From: a virus
IMG/VR virus record: IMGVR_UViG_3300043449_001735
Span: 1-27,735 of that record
Length of the DNA stretch: 27,735 bases
Reading direction: 5' to 3' (one strand)
Every line of letters begins with the position of its first letter. Position 1 is the first letter of the stretch. The notes beneath the pieces were generated by a model. The model was given only the letters and a program-made list of their open reading frames with translations, searched no databases and was not told the DNA's origin. This document shows positions 11,665 to 19,735 of this stretch, one piece after another. A program made the position numbers and the translations under genes.

Positions 11665-12851
11665 GCCTTCATCCGCGGCCCGGCGACGTGCATCGCCGTG
11701 AGCCCGCCCGCGTGGTCGTAGATAAACAACTCCATCGCCTGCCGATTCCCCACATAACCCTCGACCGCGTGGTAATCGTCCGGCGGGCATAGCGCCGGCG
11801 CTATACGAACCAGCACGCCGTCCAGCGTTTCGATCGGCCGGCTCCACTCGGCCGCCTGGTGGTGAAGGTGGCCGGTGTGAATCTCACGATAGGGGCACCG
11901 TGCCCACTCGCGCGCCGCCTCGATCGCCATGAGTTGCGGCAGCTTGCGTTTGGCCTTGTGCCCGTGGCAGAACCCCAACAGGTTCCGGCCGTGGGCGAGG
12001 TACTTGCGGGGCGTGTATTCCTGCTCGACCGTCACCCTCGCGTCACCCCGAAACCGCTCGGTGAGGATTCGCAACCAGGCCCAGGTCAGGGTTTCGTCAT
12101 GGTTGCCGTTGCACACGAGCGTGTCGGTGGCCGCCACGTCGCCGGCAGCATCCACGAGCGCCAGCAGGGAATCCGTGCCCACTTGGATCATCTTCTGAAT
12201 GCGGCCGTCCCGCTCCAGTGGCGTTCCCTTGGTGGTTGTGCCGCTCGGCGTGTCGTAGTGGTAGACATCGCCCAGCATCGCCACCGTTAGCCGGCCCGGC
12301 TTGTAGCGGGTGGCCGTGTCGAGCAGCTCTGCCGAGGCATCCGCCACGAGCCTGGCGGCAATGTCGAGGTCGTAGTCATCCCCCGCCGTCTTCCGCCACG
12401 AGTATTTCCCGAAATGCGGATCGGCCACGACCAGCACCGCCCAGGAGTCGCCGGCCGGCGGCTTGGCCTTCTTCTTCGCCGGCCGCACAATCTCGCCCTT
12501 GGCCGCCTCGATCATGGCCTCGACGCATTCCCGCACGCCCGGCCCCGGCCGCGGCCTGAGTCGAACGAACACCCGGAACAGCTCGGTCACGACCGGCTGG
12601 CCGGTGGCACGATCGACCGACGCACACTCCCACTTGGTCGCCTCGCTGGCCGCGACTTCATAGACCGACAGGTCGGCCTCAATGTGCCGCAGCAGATCGT
12701 CCACCGTGCGGATCGTGCGCGAGACGCTCCGCGCCTCCAGCGCATCGCCATCGGTGCGCCTGGTGACTTGCTCGGCGTCGGCCGGCGGCTTTGGCTCCGG
12801 CAGCTTGCCGGAGACGCGGGCCGCTAACCCTTTGCGCTTCTTCGCATCCAT
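11661..12851 (-). CDS. Calcineurin-like metallophosphoesterase
   Basis: A 396-residue protein with all core motifs of the calcineurin-like phosphoesterase fold: ADPHFGK (D144, H146), LGDVYHYD (D195), GNHDE (N250, H251), CHGHK (H298 region) and HTGHLHH (H328, H330). The N-terminal 135 residues are a non-catalytic extension containing a helix (TVDDLLRHIEADLSVYEVAAS) and a strand/helix pair (ELFRVFVRLRP, VRECVEAMIEAAKG) ending in a basic KKKAK patch. Related proteins in phages lie near packaging genes, and nuclease or phosphatase roles are proposed. It overlaps both the small HTH-like gene before it and the kinase after it, so the three form a coupled set. Confidence 0.85.
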   Translation of the reverse strand: MDAKKRKGLAARVSGKLPEPKPPADAEQVTRRTDGDALEARSVSRTIRTVDDLLRHIEADLSVYEVAASEATKWECASVDRATGQPVVTELFRVFVRLRPRPGPGVRECVEAMIEAAKGEIVRPAKKKAKPPAGDSWAVLVVADPHFGKYSWRKTAGDDYDLDIAARLVADASAELLDTATRYKPGRLTVAMLGDVYHYDTPSGTTTKGTPLERDGRIQKMIQVGTDSLLALVDAAGDVAATDTLVCNGNHDETLTWAWLRILTERFRGDARVTVEQEYTPRKYLAHGRNLLGFCHGHKAKRKLPQLMAIEAAREWARCPYREIHTGHLHHQAAEWSRPIETLDGVLVRIAPALCPPDDYHAVEGYVGNRQAMELFIYDHAGGLTAMHVAGPRMKA

Positions 12852-13078
12852 GCCTGGACTCCACGAATGCCGATGTTCACGCCCAGCTCGTTCAAGGACT
12901 CGGTGATCGCGTTGGCGAACCCGTTCGGCGTGCCGCGGAGCCCCTGGCTGAACGCGGCAAACTCAGCTTCGAGCTCGGCCTTGAGCTCCGGGTCGATGTG
13001 CGTTTCCCAGATGGGCGGGCCGCGCTTCGGAATCCGGCTCGACACCAAATCCGACAGGGATTTCCGCTTGGGCATCAT
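12824..13078 (-). CDS. Small HTH-like protein before the phosphoesterase
   Basis: An 84-residue basic protein. The C-terminal half (NGFANAITESLNELGVNIGI, then RGVQAWMRR) looks like a helix-turn-helix of the kind found in small phage DNA-binding proteins that precede metallophosphoesterases. The N-terminus is basic (PKRKSLSDLVSSRIPKRGPP). Two adjacent ATGs are possible: 13078 overlaps the preceding TGA, while 13075 has better spacing from the GAGGAGG site. A DNA-recognition role, perhaps in packaging or guiding the phosphoesterase, is possible. Confidence 0.6.
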   Translation of the reverse strand: MMPKRKSLSDLVSSRIPKRGPPIWETHIDPELKAELEAEFAAFSQGLRGTPNGFANAITESLNELGVNIGIRGVQAWMRRSAKG

Positions 13079-13374
13079 TCCTCCTCGTGGTCATCCGGCT
13101 GCTTGAACCCCTCGGCATCGAGCACGGCAGACAGCACTTCGCCAGCCTCGTCAATCGCCGCCTCGTCTATGTCCCACAGGCGGGCATGGAGGATTTCGTG
13201 GATCAGCACCCGCATGAGGTCGCGACCGTCGAGCGTGTGATGCACCCGAATCCGCCGCAAATCCCAGTTGCAATCGCCATCCCGGTCAGCCGGGCATTTC
13301 GTGTGCTGTATCCGCCATCGGCGTTCCCCGATGAACACTTGCCGGACTCGCTGGCGGCGGCGCCTCCGTGCCAC
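13075..13374 (-). CDS. Small zincin-like metallopeptidase
   Basis: A 99-residue protein with the zinc-binding helix LIHEILHARLWDIDEAAIDE: HEILH gives two His ligands and the catalytic Glu, and a downstream acidic residue gives a third ligand. It is preceded by a beta hairpin (WRIQHTKCPADRDGDCNWDL and IRVHHTLDGR). The layout resembles minimal phage zincins or SprT-like proteins. The start is a GTG (13374) with a perfect AAGGAGG site 7 bases upstream. The basic N-terminus (ARRRRRQRVRQ) could bind nucleic acid. It is the first gene after a 77-base gap and may start a sub-operon. The substrate is unknown. Confidence 0.72.
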   Translation of the reverse strand: MARRRRRQRVRQVFIGERRWRIQHTKCPADRDGDCNWDLRRIRVHHTLDGRDLMRVLIHEILHARLWDIDEAAIDEAGEVLSAVLDAEGFKQPDDHEEE

Positions 13375-13451
13375 AAAAGCCTCCTTGTACCGGCCAAGAT
13401 GCCATACCCCGCATGGGCGTCAACCCCGTTTTGACGGGCGATAGCACGCAA
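13375..13451 (-). promoter_or_regulatory. 77-base gap with two competing hairpins
   Basis: CGTCAA and TTGACG (13418-13423 and 13431-13436) can form a 6-bp stem. The overlapping CCCGT-TTTG-ACGGG (13425-13438) forms a mutually exclusive 5-bp stem. The gap also holds the AAGGAGG site of the next gene. TTGACG read on the minus strand resembles a -35 box, but no -10 box lies 16-18 bp downstream. It may be an attenuator or processing site at the boundary between tail genes and the zincin-phosphoesterase-kinase set. Confidence 0.35.
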
Positions 13452-14183
13452 TCACTTCTCGGATGGCTGCACACCGATGCCTAACTTGCGGCCCAAAGAA
13501 TTGAGCGCGGCTTGGCGACCAGAGCAGCCACAGTCCTTGACCCCGATTGCCGCCGCTACCCGCTGCATTCGAGACTTCGTAATACCGATTGCGGCCAGGC
13601 GCTCCGCCACTAAATCACCAAGACCAACGCCCGCCGAAAGCCTCTGGCGCAGCAGCTCCAGCAGCTCGTTCTTCGCGGCGGCCTCGGGCACGTCCGGGCG
13701 ATACATCTTGTCCAAGTGAAGGAAGTGCCGGCCGAGAACCTTGGCGTTGGCTCGCATGGCGGGCTCGCACAACTCAACAGGCAGCCAATCGGGGCAGCCG
13801 CCGTCTCTCACAAATCGCTGCGGCACGATCGCCACGGCAGGCTCACCGGCGTCCCGCATGATGGTCAAGCCCGGCCACGGCTGGCCGTGGTGGTTGCCTT
13901 GTGCCGCAACCAGGCGACCAGGGTACTCGTCAACACTCCACGGCCGCACCGGCACCATGTCCTCCTCAAGAAACATTCGCACCGGGCCGTCACAGTACCG
14001 GTCGATGGTCATGCCAATTACCTGGCTAACAGCAGGCACCTTGAGCGCGGCGCAGGAGCACTGCGGGTCTGCCCCGCTATAGAGCACCGTCGCCACATGC
14101 GGCGTGGTCAGGGTGGATGACACGGCCGAGCACCATACGCGGGCGATCTCGGCGCGGCCGGCGGTGGCGGTGAGAATGTTCAT
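13452..14183 (-). CDS. Orphan protein, end of the tail-gene series
   Basis: A 243-residue protein with no named family. The N-terminal half is beta-rich with regularly placed Cys residues (GADPQCSCAALKVPAVSQVIG, MTIDRYCDGPVRMFLEED). The central part contains WPGLTIMRDAGEPAVAIVPQ and a CPDWLPVELCEPAMR segment. The C-terminus has helices (KNELLELLRQRLSAG, GDLVAERLAAIGIT) and ends in a Cys motif with RQAALNSLGRKLGIG. The start overlaps the previous stop (ATGA). Its position after the distal tail genes suggests a virion-associated or tail-tip accessory protein. Confidence 0.6.
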   Translation of the reverse strand: MNILTATAGRAEIARVWCSAVSSTLTTPHVATVLYSGADPQCSCAALKVPAVSQVIGMTIDRYCDGPVRMFLEEDMVPVRPWSVDEYPGRLVAAQGNHHGQPWPGLTIMRDAGEPAVAIVPQRFVRDGGCPDWLPVELCEPAMRANAKVLGRHFLHLDKMYRPDVPEAAAKNELLELLRQRLSAGVGLGDLVAERLAAIGITKSRMQRVAAAIGVKDCGCSGRQAALNSLGRKLGIGVQPSEK

Positions 14184-14653
14184 CCGATAACCGCGCCGGC
14201 GGCGGTAACGCACGGAATTCCAAACTGATCGCCGAAGCAGACAAGGTTCACTGGCCCTGCCTCTGGGCAATAGAAGTTGGGCGGCTGCTCAGGCGCGGCC
14301 GCGAACGGGACCAGCGCCGTAAACGCATCGCTCGCGGCTTGATCGGTCGCGACGCAGAACGCGCACACGCCAAGGGAAACGGCCCAGCCGCAGGGAGTGC
14401 AGGAAATCTCCGCGCTCAGGATTAGGTACGAGCCGTCCGGCAACGCCTGGAAGCCGGCCGGAAAGAACAGCACTCCGGGTATAGGAATGCTCTCATTCAC
14501 CGTCATGCCGCAGAACGACACCGCGATAGACAGCTCGCCAGCGCATGCGGTTGCGCAGCACTTGCATGGTCGTGAGTCCCCTTCTTCACCGAAGAAGACA
14601 GCGCCGGAGCCGCGAAGCGGAACGGCGCCGTTCCGAACGAACATCTTCGCCAT
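14180..14653 (-). CDS. Cysteine-rich distal tail/virion candidate
   Basis: A 157-residue protein with many Cys residues (CKCCATACAGELSIAVSFCG near the start, then CTPCGWAVSLGVCAFC and two more). The mixed hydrophobic beta-strand pattern fits a compact virion protein rather than a membrane protein. ATG 14653 forms TGATG with the preceding stop. A GTG three bases earlier is the alternative. GGAG lies 8 bases upstream. No family is recognised. Context places it with distal tail proteins. Confidence 0.58.
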   Translation of the reverse strand: MAKMFVRNGAVPLRGSGAVFFGEEGDSRPCKCCATACAGELSIAVSFCGMTVNESIPIPGVLFFPAGFQALPDGSYLILSAEISCTPCGWAVSLGVCAFCVATDQAASDAFTALVPFAAAPEQPPNFYCPEAGPVNLVCFGDQFGIPCVTAAGAVIG

Positions 14654-15570
14654 CACGGGGACTCCGCGGGGCAGGCCTCGGTGTCAATCCACTTCAAGCA
14701 TCCGTAGTCGTGCCCAAGTAGCTGAAGTTTGGTTGGACTGTAGTTAGCGATCGCCGTAAGGTCGTGCCCCGCTATTACGGGCGGCTGGCAAGACGGGTCA
14801 TACAATCCTGCCGCCACCACATACCACTTGCCGTCTGGGGCGTTCCAGACAATCACCCACGAATCCTGCTTGATCGGATACAGAATCACACTTGCATCCA
14901 ACTGGCCGCCAGCAGCGGCCTCCAACGGCCCATCGTCGTACCTGTCAACCGTGATCGGCATTCCGCCAGGCGCCCCCGAAGAAGTCGCCTTGCCAAAGAA
15001 AAACCGCTGACCTGCATCGTCCAAGACAACTACGGCCCACGGGTCTGATCCGTCTGCCTTCCACAGAATCTGCGCGGGCGAGTCCGATTCCTCTGCCGTC
15101 TCCAGCTTTTGCGTGTCACCATCTATGGCACGCGCAAACCTGTGCTCTTGGTCGCGCACGTCCAGCTTGCAAACAACTGGCCCGGAAACGATGACGCGGC
15201 CGATTTTTCCCGCAGGGATCGGCTCCAGGGCTATGCCGATCTTCTGAGGTCGCGAAACACGGTCGCCGTCGATCTCTGCAATGTCAGGCGAGGTGCCGAC
15301 AAGGCACGGCATTTCCCAAAACTGCCGCTGTGCCGTGTCACCGCTTTCCGGGTCGATAACGATGCCCGTCATCTCTAAAACGCCGAACCTGTCGAGATCG
15401 GCGCCGGTGTCGTTGCGGGCCAGGACGATGTTCGTGCCCTGCGTCCAGCCCGACAGGCCGCCCGAGCCAAATCCCCCTCCCTGCCGCATCAGCCCGTTGA
15501 GGAAATTAATTTGCTGGGCCGCGATTTGCAGCTTTTGACCAGGCCGGACGTGTTGCCGCGGGTCTGGCAT
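14653..15570 (-). CDS. Distal tail/structural protein candidate
   Basis: A 305-residue protein. The N-terminus RPGQKLQIAAQQINFLNGLM is followed by a Gly-rich linker and beta-rich domains (GTNIVLARNDTGADLDRFGV, KIGIALEPIPAGKIGRVIVS, AVVVLDDAGQRFFFG, VIVWNAPDGKWYVVAAGLYD). The pattern of a short helix plus repeated beta modules fits a tail-tip or fibre-network component. It is joined to the previous gene by TGATG and lies three genes after the tape measure. No specific family is identified. Confidence 0.62.
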   Translation of the reverse strand: MPDPRQHVRPGQKLQIAAQQINFLNGLMRQGGGFGSGGLSGWTQGTNIVLARNDTGADLDRFGVLEMTGIVIDPESGDTAQRQFWEMPCLVGTSPDIAEIDGDRVSRPQKIGIALEPIPAGKIGRVIVSGPVVCKLDVRDQEHRFARAIDGDTQKLETAEESDSPAQILWKADGSDPWAVVVLDDAGQRFFFGKATSSGAPGGMPITVDRYDDGPLEAAAGGQLDASVILYPIKQDSWVIVWNAPDGKWYVVAAGLYDPSCQPPVIAGHDLTAIANYSPTKLQLLGHDYGCLKWIDTEACPAESP

Positions 15571-16484
15571 CAGTTGATTCCCGCGCCCGCTACGTTCGGC
15601 AGGGCGCCAGCGGCTCCTTGTTGGGCCGCACCGATAGTGCTGCCGATGAGCAGCCCCGACCAATCCTTCTTTTCGTAGACGGTTTCCTTGTAGGCGTAAA
15701 TCGGCCGCTGAACGAGCCGGCCGTTGTTGGCAGCTGTCTCGTACAGCACCCAGATGTATTGCCAGCCCTCACGCGGGATGACCTCCCCAAAACCTTCTGA
15801 ATACCAATCTCCATTTGGCCGCGCTTCAAACTCAAACGTGACGGCCACATACGGAAGATCGCCCTGCCACGATGCCCTGGCTCCCATAAAGAGAGCCTCC
15901 CCAGACTGAAAGGCGCGGAACGTGTTGAGGTTGACGGTTCCGGTGCGCTGATACACCGCGCCGAGAAAAGCTGGAGAAATCGCCACGCTGGCCGGGAAAA
16001 TCCACGTCTCGGAATACCGCAGGCACGGCCGCACGACATCGAGGCCGCCGACCGTGTTGCCGGACACGTTGATGGCACCCTCGAAGTCTGGCGCGCCTGC
16101 GGGGAAGCGTGCCGTCGCAAGAGACTGCGTTATGTGCTCCGTGTGCCCGGTCGTGTCCCAGGCGATAGCCCCTGGCACGGGATTGGTGCCGGGCGGGCCG
16201 CCTCCATCGCTCTTGGGCACCAGCGTGGCGTAGGTCGCGACCACTTGGAAATACTTGTTTCCGATTCCGTTGACTTCAAGCCGCGACCGACGCCAGTAGA
16301 TGCCCGCCCCGTCCGCGGTGACGTACTGCGGAGCATAGGCCTCTATCTGCGCCACGGCATCATTGAATCCTTCGCACTGCCCGATGACGTAACTGCGGCG
16401 CACCTCCCGCGTCTCGCCCTGCTCTAGGTCGTTCGACACGGAGCCGCTCATGGAGTCGAGCATCTCGTAGACAACAATGCTCAT
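15570..16484 (-). CDS. Distal tail protein candidate after tape measure
   Basis: A 304-residue beta-rich protein whose start overlaps the tape-measure stop (ATGA). Segments include RRSYVIGQCEGFNDAVAQIE, GIYWRRSRLEVNGIGNKYFQ, YVAVTFEFEARPNGDWYSEG and the closing Gly/Ala-rich tail. The first gene after the tape measure in siphoviruses usually encodes the distal tail protein, and the size and beta content agree. No recognised sequence signature confirms it, so the assignment rests on gene order. Confidence 0.65.
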   Translation of the reverse strand: MSIVVYEMLDSMSGSVSNDLEQGETREVRRSYVIGQCEGFNDAVAQIEAYAPQYVTADGAGIYWRRSRLEVNGIGNKYFQVVATYATLVPKSDGGGPPGTNPVPGAIAWDTTGHTEHITQSLATARFPAGAPDFEGAINVSGNTVGGLDVVRPCLRYSETWIFPASVAISPAFLGAVYQRTGTVNLNTFRAFQSGEALFMGARASWQGDLPYVAVTFEFEARPNGDWYSEGFGEVIPREGWQYIWVLYETAANNGRLVQRPIYAYKETVYEKKDWSGLLIGSTIGAAQQGAAGALPNVAGAGIN

Positions 16485-18622
16485 GCGAACACCAGCCCTC
16501 CGTTAGCGACTCCGGCGGCGATCTTTTGCAGGATGGGAGTCTGCTCGCTCACGGCATTCGTTTGCTTGGTGATTTGCGCGAGCAGCCGATCCAGCGACGT
16601 GGACAGGACGGCATTGGGAGCGCCGCCGGCCGCGGCGGCCGCGAGGCCGTTCATCGCGTCGGCCTTCCTCTGCCCCACGTCGGCTACGGGCCGCTTCAGC
16701 TCGATGCCAGCAAACTCCTTGATGGCGGCGGCGAGCTGCGGCCCGATCCCCATGCCGGCTCCGCTGCCGAATCCGCCCATCGACGGCCCAAACTCACGGG
16801 CCTTCACCTCGTTGGCCTTCTTGAGCGCATCCATGTCGGCCTCGAACTGCGCCTTGATCCGCTCCGCGAGCACCTTGGCACCCTCGGGGTTGAGGATGCC
16901 GGCCTCGATTTGCCGGATCACTTCGCGCAGGTCGCCCTGCATATTGGCGGCAGCGTTGAAGGCCGACTCGCCCAGGTTGCCGATGTTGCCTTCGAGCTTG
17001 TCGCTCAAGTCCTTCATGGCCTTATCGAGCTCGCCCACGACCGAGTTGCTCATCTCTTGGATCGTGACGATGGCCTTCTGCTGGGCTTCCTCGAACGCCA
17101 GGTCTTCCTGGGCGAGCTGCTCGGCCGCCTGCTTCCGCGCGAGAACCTCCGGGTCGAGCGGCGGTCGGTCGGCGGCCGGGTTGACGTTGTTTTTTGGCGG
17201 CGGCACCACGCCGCCCTTCAGCGCATCCGCTTCCTCCCTGGCCTTCTGGATAGATGCTGCCACGTCATCAAACGTGCCAGTGAGGTAGGCCGCCAAACCG
17301 CCCAGGCCCACGATTGCCAGGCCGATCCAGCCCTTCGGCCCCGAAAGCGCCTGCACCACCATACTGACGCCGGCAAACGCGCGCATCGCGAGGGCCGCGG
17401 CCAGCGTGGCCGCCCCGACCGCCACCATGCCGACCGCGATCCCTGCGGCCGCCTGGGCGATGGCAGGGAAATCCTCGGTCAACTGCCGCACGATCGCCAT
17501 GAGTTCGCGCAGCATGGTTACGGCGTCGTTCATCGGGCCGGCCACGGCCTCACCGAACGCGATCGACATGCGCTCGACGCTGGAGTTGAGCTTTTCGAGA
17601 TTGCCGCTGATGCCGCTCATCATTATTCGGAACTGCTCAGACACGGGCAGGGCCGATGTCATTTCGTCCGCGACCGCCTGGAAGCCTTCGACGCCGGCAT
17701 TGGCGAAAGCCGTCATCACCTTGATGCCGCGTTGCTCGAACACGTCTACGAGCGCCCGCTGCGACTCCATGATGGCGGCCGGGTCGCCACCCATCTTGCC
17801 GAGAGCCTGCTGGAACACGCCGGCAATCTGCTGCATCGGCAAGACGTTGCCAGCTTGGTCGCGGAAATCGGCCATCGTCAGGCCGAGGGTCGCGAGCGCT
17901 TCCTGGGCGTCATCGGTCGGCGCGACGAGCTTGGTGAGCATCGTCTTGACCGCCGTGCCGGCTTCCTCGCCCACGATCCCGGCTCGCGCCAGCACGGCCA
18001 GCGATTGCGATACGTCAAAGATGCTCTGGCCGAAGTTGGCTCCAGCGGAACCCACCTGAGAGAACGATTCAACCAGCGTTTCAATCGACGCCGGGCTGGC
18101 ATTGGCGGCCGCCACGAGCGTATCGACGGCCTCGTTGGCCGACGCTCCGAAGATGTTCATGGCCGAGAACATGAAGTCGGCGGCCCGTGTCACTTCGACC
18201 CCGCCAACCTTGGCAAACTCCACCGCCGCGCGGCCCGCCCCGCCAAGGACGTCCTCGACCGTCACGCCGGCCTTGGCGAGCGCCAGGAACGAGTTGGCGA
18301 TCTTGGTGGGCGAGATGCCCATTTCATCGCCCAGCTTCTTGGCCTCGGCGTTGAGGGCCGCCACTTGATCCGCCGAAAGGTTGGCCGCCGCCCGCATCCC
18401 CAGGACGGCATCCTCGAACCCTGCCGCCTGGCGGCCGGCCAGCACCAGCGGCGCACCGAGCCCGGCCCCGGCGAGCGACATACCCGTCCCGATCCGCTGC
18501 ATCGTCTGGCTGACAGCACGAATCTTGTTCGTGACGCGCGTCATCGCCTGCTGGAATTTGGAGTCGTTCGCGAAGATTTCAACGAACGCACCGCCCGCAC
18601 GCACTGCGCCTGCACTACTCAC
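16481..18622 (-). CDS. Tail tape measure protein
   Basis: A 713-residue protein of the TP901-type tape-measure family. It has an Ala/Gly-rich helical N-terminus (FANDSKFQQAMTRVTNKIRA) and the family-typical stretches FEDAVLGMRAAANLSADQVA, TRAADFMFSAMNIFG and FSQVGSAGANFGQS, then a membrane-type hydrophobic domain around residues 385-450 and long coiled helices to the end. Tape measures set tail length at roughly 0.15 nm per residue, so a tail near 105-110 nm is predicted. The start is a GTG with GGAGG 6 bases upstream, overlapping the chaperone extension by 8 bases. With no sheath gene present, a non-contractile tail is indicated. Confidence 0.93.
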   Translation of the reverse strand: MSSAGAVRAGGAFVEIFANDSKFQQAMTRVTNKIRAVSQTMQRIGTGMSLAGAGLGAPLVLAGRQAAGFEDAVLGMRAAANLSADQVAALNAEAKKLGDEMGISPTKIANSFLALAKAGVTVEDVLGGAGRAAVEFAKVGGVEVTRAADFMFSAMNIFGASANEAVDTLVAAANASPASIETLVESFSQVGSAGANFGQSIFDVSQSLAVLARAGIVGEEAGTAVKTMLTKLVAPTDDAQEALATLGLTMADFRDQAGNVLPMQQIAGVFQQALGKMGGDPAAIMESQRALVDVFEQRGIKVMTAFANAGVEGFQAVADEMTSALPVSEQFRIMMSGISGNLEKLNSSVERMSIAFGEAVAGPMNDAVTMLRELMAIVRQLTEDFPAIAQAAAGIAVGMVAVGAATLAAALAMRAFAGVSMVVQALSGPKGWIGLAIVGLGGLAAYLTGTFDDVAASIQKAREEADALKGGVVPPPKNNVNPAADRPPLDPEVLARKQAAEQLAQEDLAFEEAQQKAIVTIQEMSNSVVGELDKAMKDLSDKLEGNIGNLGESAFNAAANMQGDLREVIRQIEAGILNPEGAKVLAERIKAQFEADMDALKKANEVKAREFGPSMGGFGSGAGMGIGPQLAAAIKEFAGIELKRPVADVGQRKADAMNGLAAAAAGGAPNAVLSTSLDRLLAQITKQTNAVSEQTPILQKIAAGVANGGLVFA

Positions 18623-18926
18623 TGGCGGCCTCCGCGGGAGGCTGGCGTTTCAGCGATTGCAGAAGGCTTGCCAGCATGGCCGGCGGCATTTCTGGCGTCT
18701 TGGGCTCCGGCAGATACGGGTGATAGTGCCCCAGCTGCGGCTTGTTGGCGGAATCGGGATCGCTGTGGATGGATGCCAGAATCCACAGGAGTGATGCGGT
18801 GTGATTCCATCGCTCGTTACTCTTGCCCCACGACATCCAATACAGTTCGCGGAGCGTGAAGTTCCAGGGTTCTACGCCGCACTGGCCGGCGAGCTCGAAG
18901 CCGAGCTCGTATGGGTCTGGGCAACT
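18615..18926 (-). CDS. Tail assembly chaperone C-terminal part (-1 frame)
   Basis: A reading frame lying -1 relative to the gene at 18872-19345 and open well upstream of it. The translated residues (SCPDPYELGFELAGQCGVEP, then WNFTLRELYWMSWGKSNERW and HTASLLWILASIHSDP) match the usual tail assembly chaperone core FTLREL.WM..G. There is no ATG, GTG or TTG in this frame before the conserved core. The only in-frame ATG (18836) would remove about 30 conserved residues. Expression therefore probably needs a programmed -1 frameshift from the upstream gene, as in lambda G/GT. No canonical slippery heptamer was found. An SD-like AAGGAG at 18953-18958 in the overlap could stimulate slippage. Confidence 0.75.
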   Translation of the reverse strand, partial: SCPDPYELGFELAGQCGVEPWNFTLRELYWMSWGKSNERWNHTASLLWILASIHSDPDSANKPQLGHYHPYLPEPKTPEMPPAMLASLLQSLKRQPPAEAASE

Positions 18927-19345
18927 AGCCTGTCGAAGTCGATCCTCTCCATCTCCTTCTCCACGGCGAGGGTGCCGGCGTTGATAAGCCGCTCGTTCGC
19001 GCTCCGAAACTCCTCCAGCACCCGCCGAACCATCGTCCGGCGGGGTTCGCGGAAAAAATCGGTCATTGCCTCCAGCAGCGCGTCGGCGGCTTTCGCCAGA
19101 ACCGTGTCATCCATGCCGGCCAGGAAGTCCTCGAACGACTTGCCGAGCTCTGCGGCCTGCGGCTTCAAGGCCGAGAACATGATTTCCATGAGCTTGAAGT
19201 TGTCGGCCAGGATGGCCGCCGACACCGAGCTGTCAAAGAAAATGTCGGTCAATTTGAGGCCGGTGTCATCCAGCACGGTCTTGACGGTGCCGTAGGTGAT
19301 CGCGAACGACCACCTTGTCCCGTCTATCGTCTCGAACGAGTGCAT
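18872..19345 (-). CDS. Tail assembly chaperone, zero-frame product (gpG-like)
   Basis: A 157-residue protein between the tail-tube genes and the tape measure: beta hairpin N-terminus (FETIDGTRWSFAITYGTVKT), DIFFDSSVSAAILADNFKL, then helices (SFEDFLAGMDDTVLAKAADA, TMVRRVLEEFRSANERLI). The ATG at 19345 has AAGGA 9 bases upstream. An earlier in-frame start in the gap is not supported. The last dozen residues (Ser/Thr/Ala-rich) lie in the overlap where the -1 frame becomes the conserved one, so most ribosomes should end here and a minority continue into the extension. Position and pairing identify it. Confidence 0.78.
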   Translation of the reverse strand: MHSFETIDGTRWSFAITYGTVKTVLDDTGLKLTDIFFDSSVSAAILADNFKLMEIMFSALKPQAAELGKSFEDFLAGMDDTVLAKAADALLEAMTDFFREPRRTMVRRVLEEFRSANERLINAGTLAVEKEMERIDFDRLVAQTHTSSASSSPASAA

Positions 19346-19355
19346 CGGAGAATCC

Positions 19356-19721
19356 TTATGCCACGTTATAGGAGTGCATTCGGAGCGTGGCTTCCCAGCC
19401 GAGCACGCCGGCAATCGGCTGCGTGATGCTCACGCTCATTGGCAGGCAGTAGATGGTGCCGACGTTACTGATACTCACCGCCAGCGGCGCTGGCGGATGC
19501 GCCGTCAATTTGGGGTGCAGCACGTCGTAGTCTTCCTTCCAGTAGATCACGAGCTTCAGCGTGGCATCGAACGTAGTGCCGAGCGTCGATGCGTACTGAT
19601 GATCCCAAGACGTGATCTCTGTGGTCTTGAGATCGAAAGAGACATCGACCTCGCGAGTGCCTTCAAGCACCTCGCCGTCAATCGAGATCGTTTGATCTTT
19701 GCCCAGCTTTACCTTTGCCAT
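19356..19721 (-). CDS. Tail-tube-like protein C
   Basis: A 121-residue beta-rich protein (KVKLGKDQTISIDGEVLEGT, EVDVSFDLKTTEITSWDHQY, TFDATLKLVIYWKEDYD). The opening LGKDxT motif and the following strand order resemble the two preceding genes, so the three look like paralogues. It lies directly before the chaperone. In siphoviruses this slot is taken by tail tube proteins. At about 120 residues it is short for a major tail protein, so one of the three may be the tube and the others terminator or cap variants. Confidence 0.68.
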   Translation of the reverse strand: MAKVKLGKDQTISIDGEVLEGTREVDVSFDLKTTEITSWDHQYASTLGTTFDATLKLVIYWKEDYDVLHPKLTAHPPAPLAVSISNVGTIYCLPMSVSITQPIAGVLGWEATLRMHSYNVA

Positions 19722-19735
19722 GAGGCGACCTACCC

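Noticed and set aside
13385-13440. Sigma70 promoter from TTGACG on the minus strand
   Set aside because: No -10-like hexamer at 15-19 bp.
18615-18836. Independent 73-residue gene starting at ATG 18836
   Set aside because: About 30 conserved chaperone residues lie upstream in the same frame, so an independent start there would cut the domain.
16526-18859. Long plus-strand open frame of 777 codons opposite the tape measure
   Set aside because: Composition is the mirror of the tape-measure codons, no ribosome site or family pattern is seen, and the minus-strand gene has clear family motifs.
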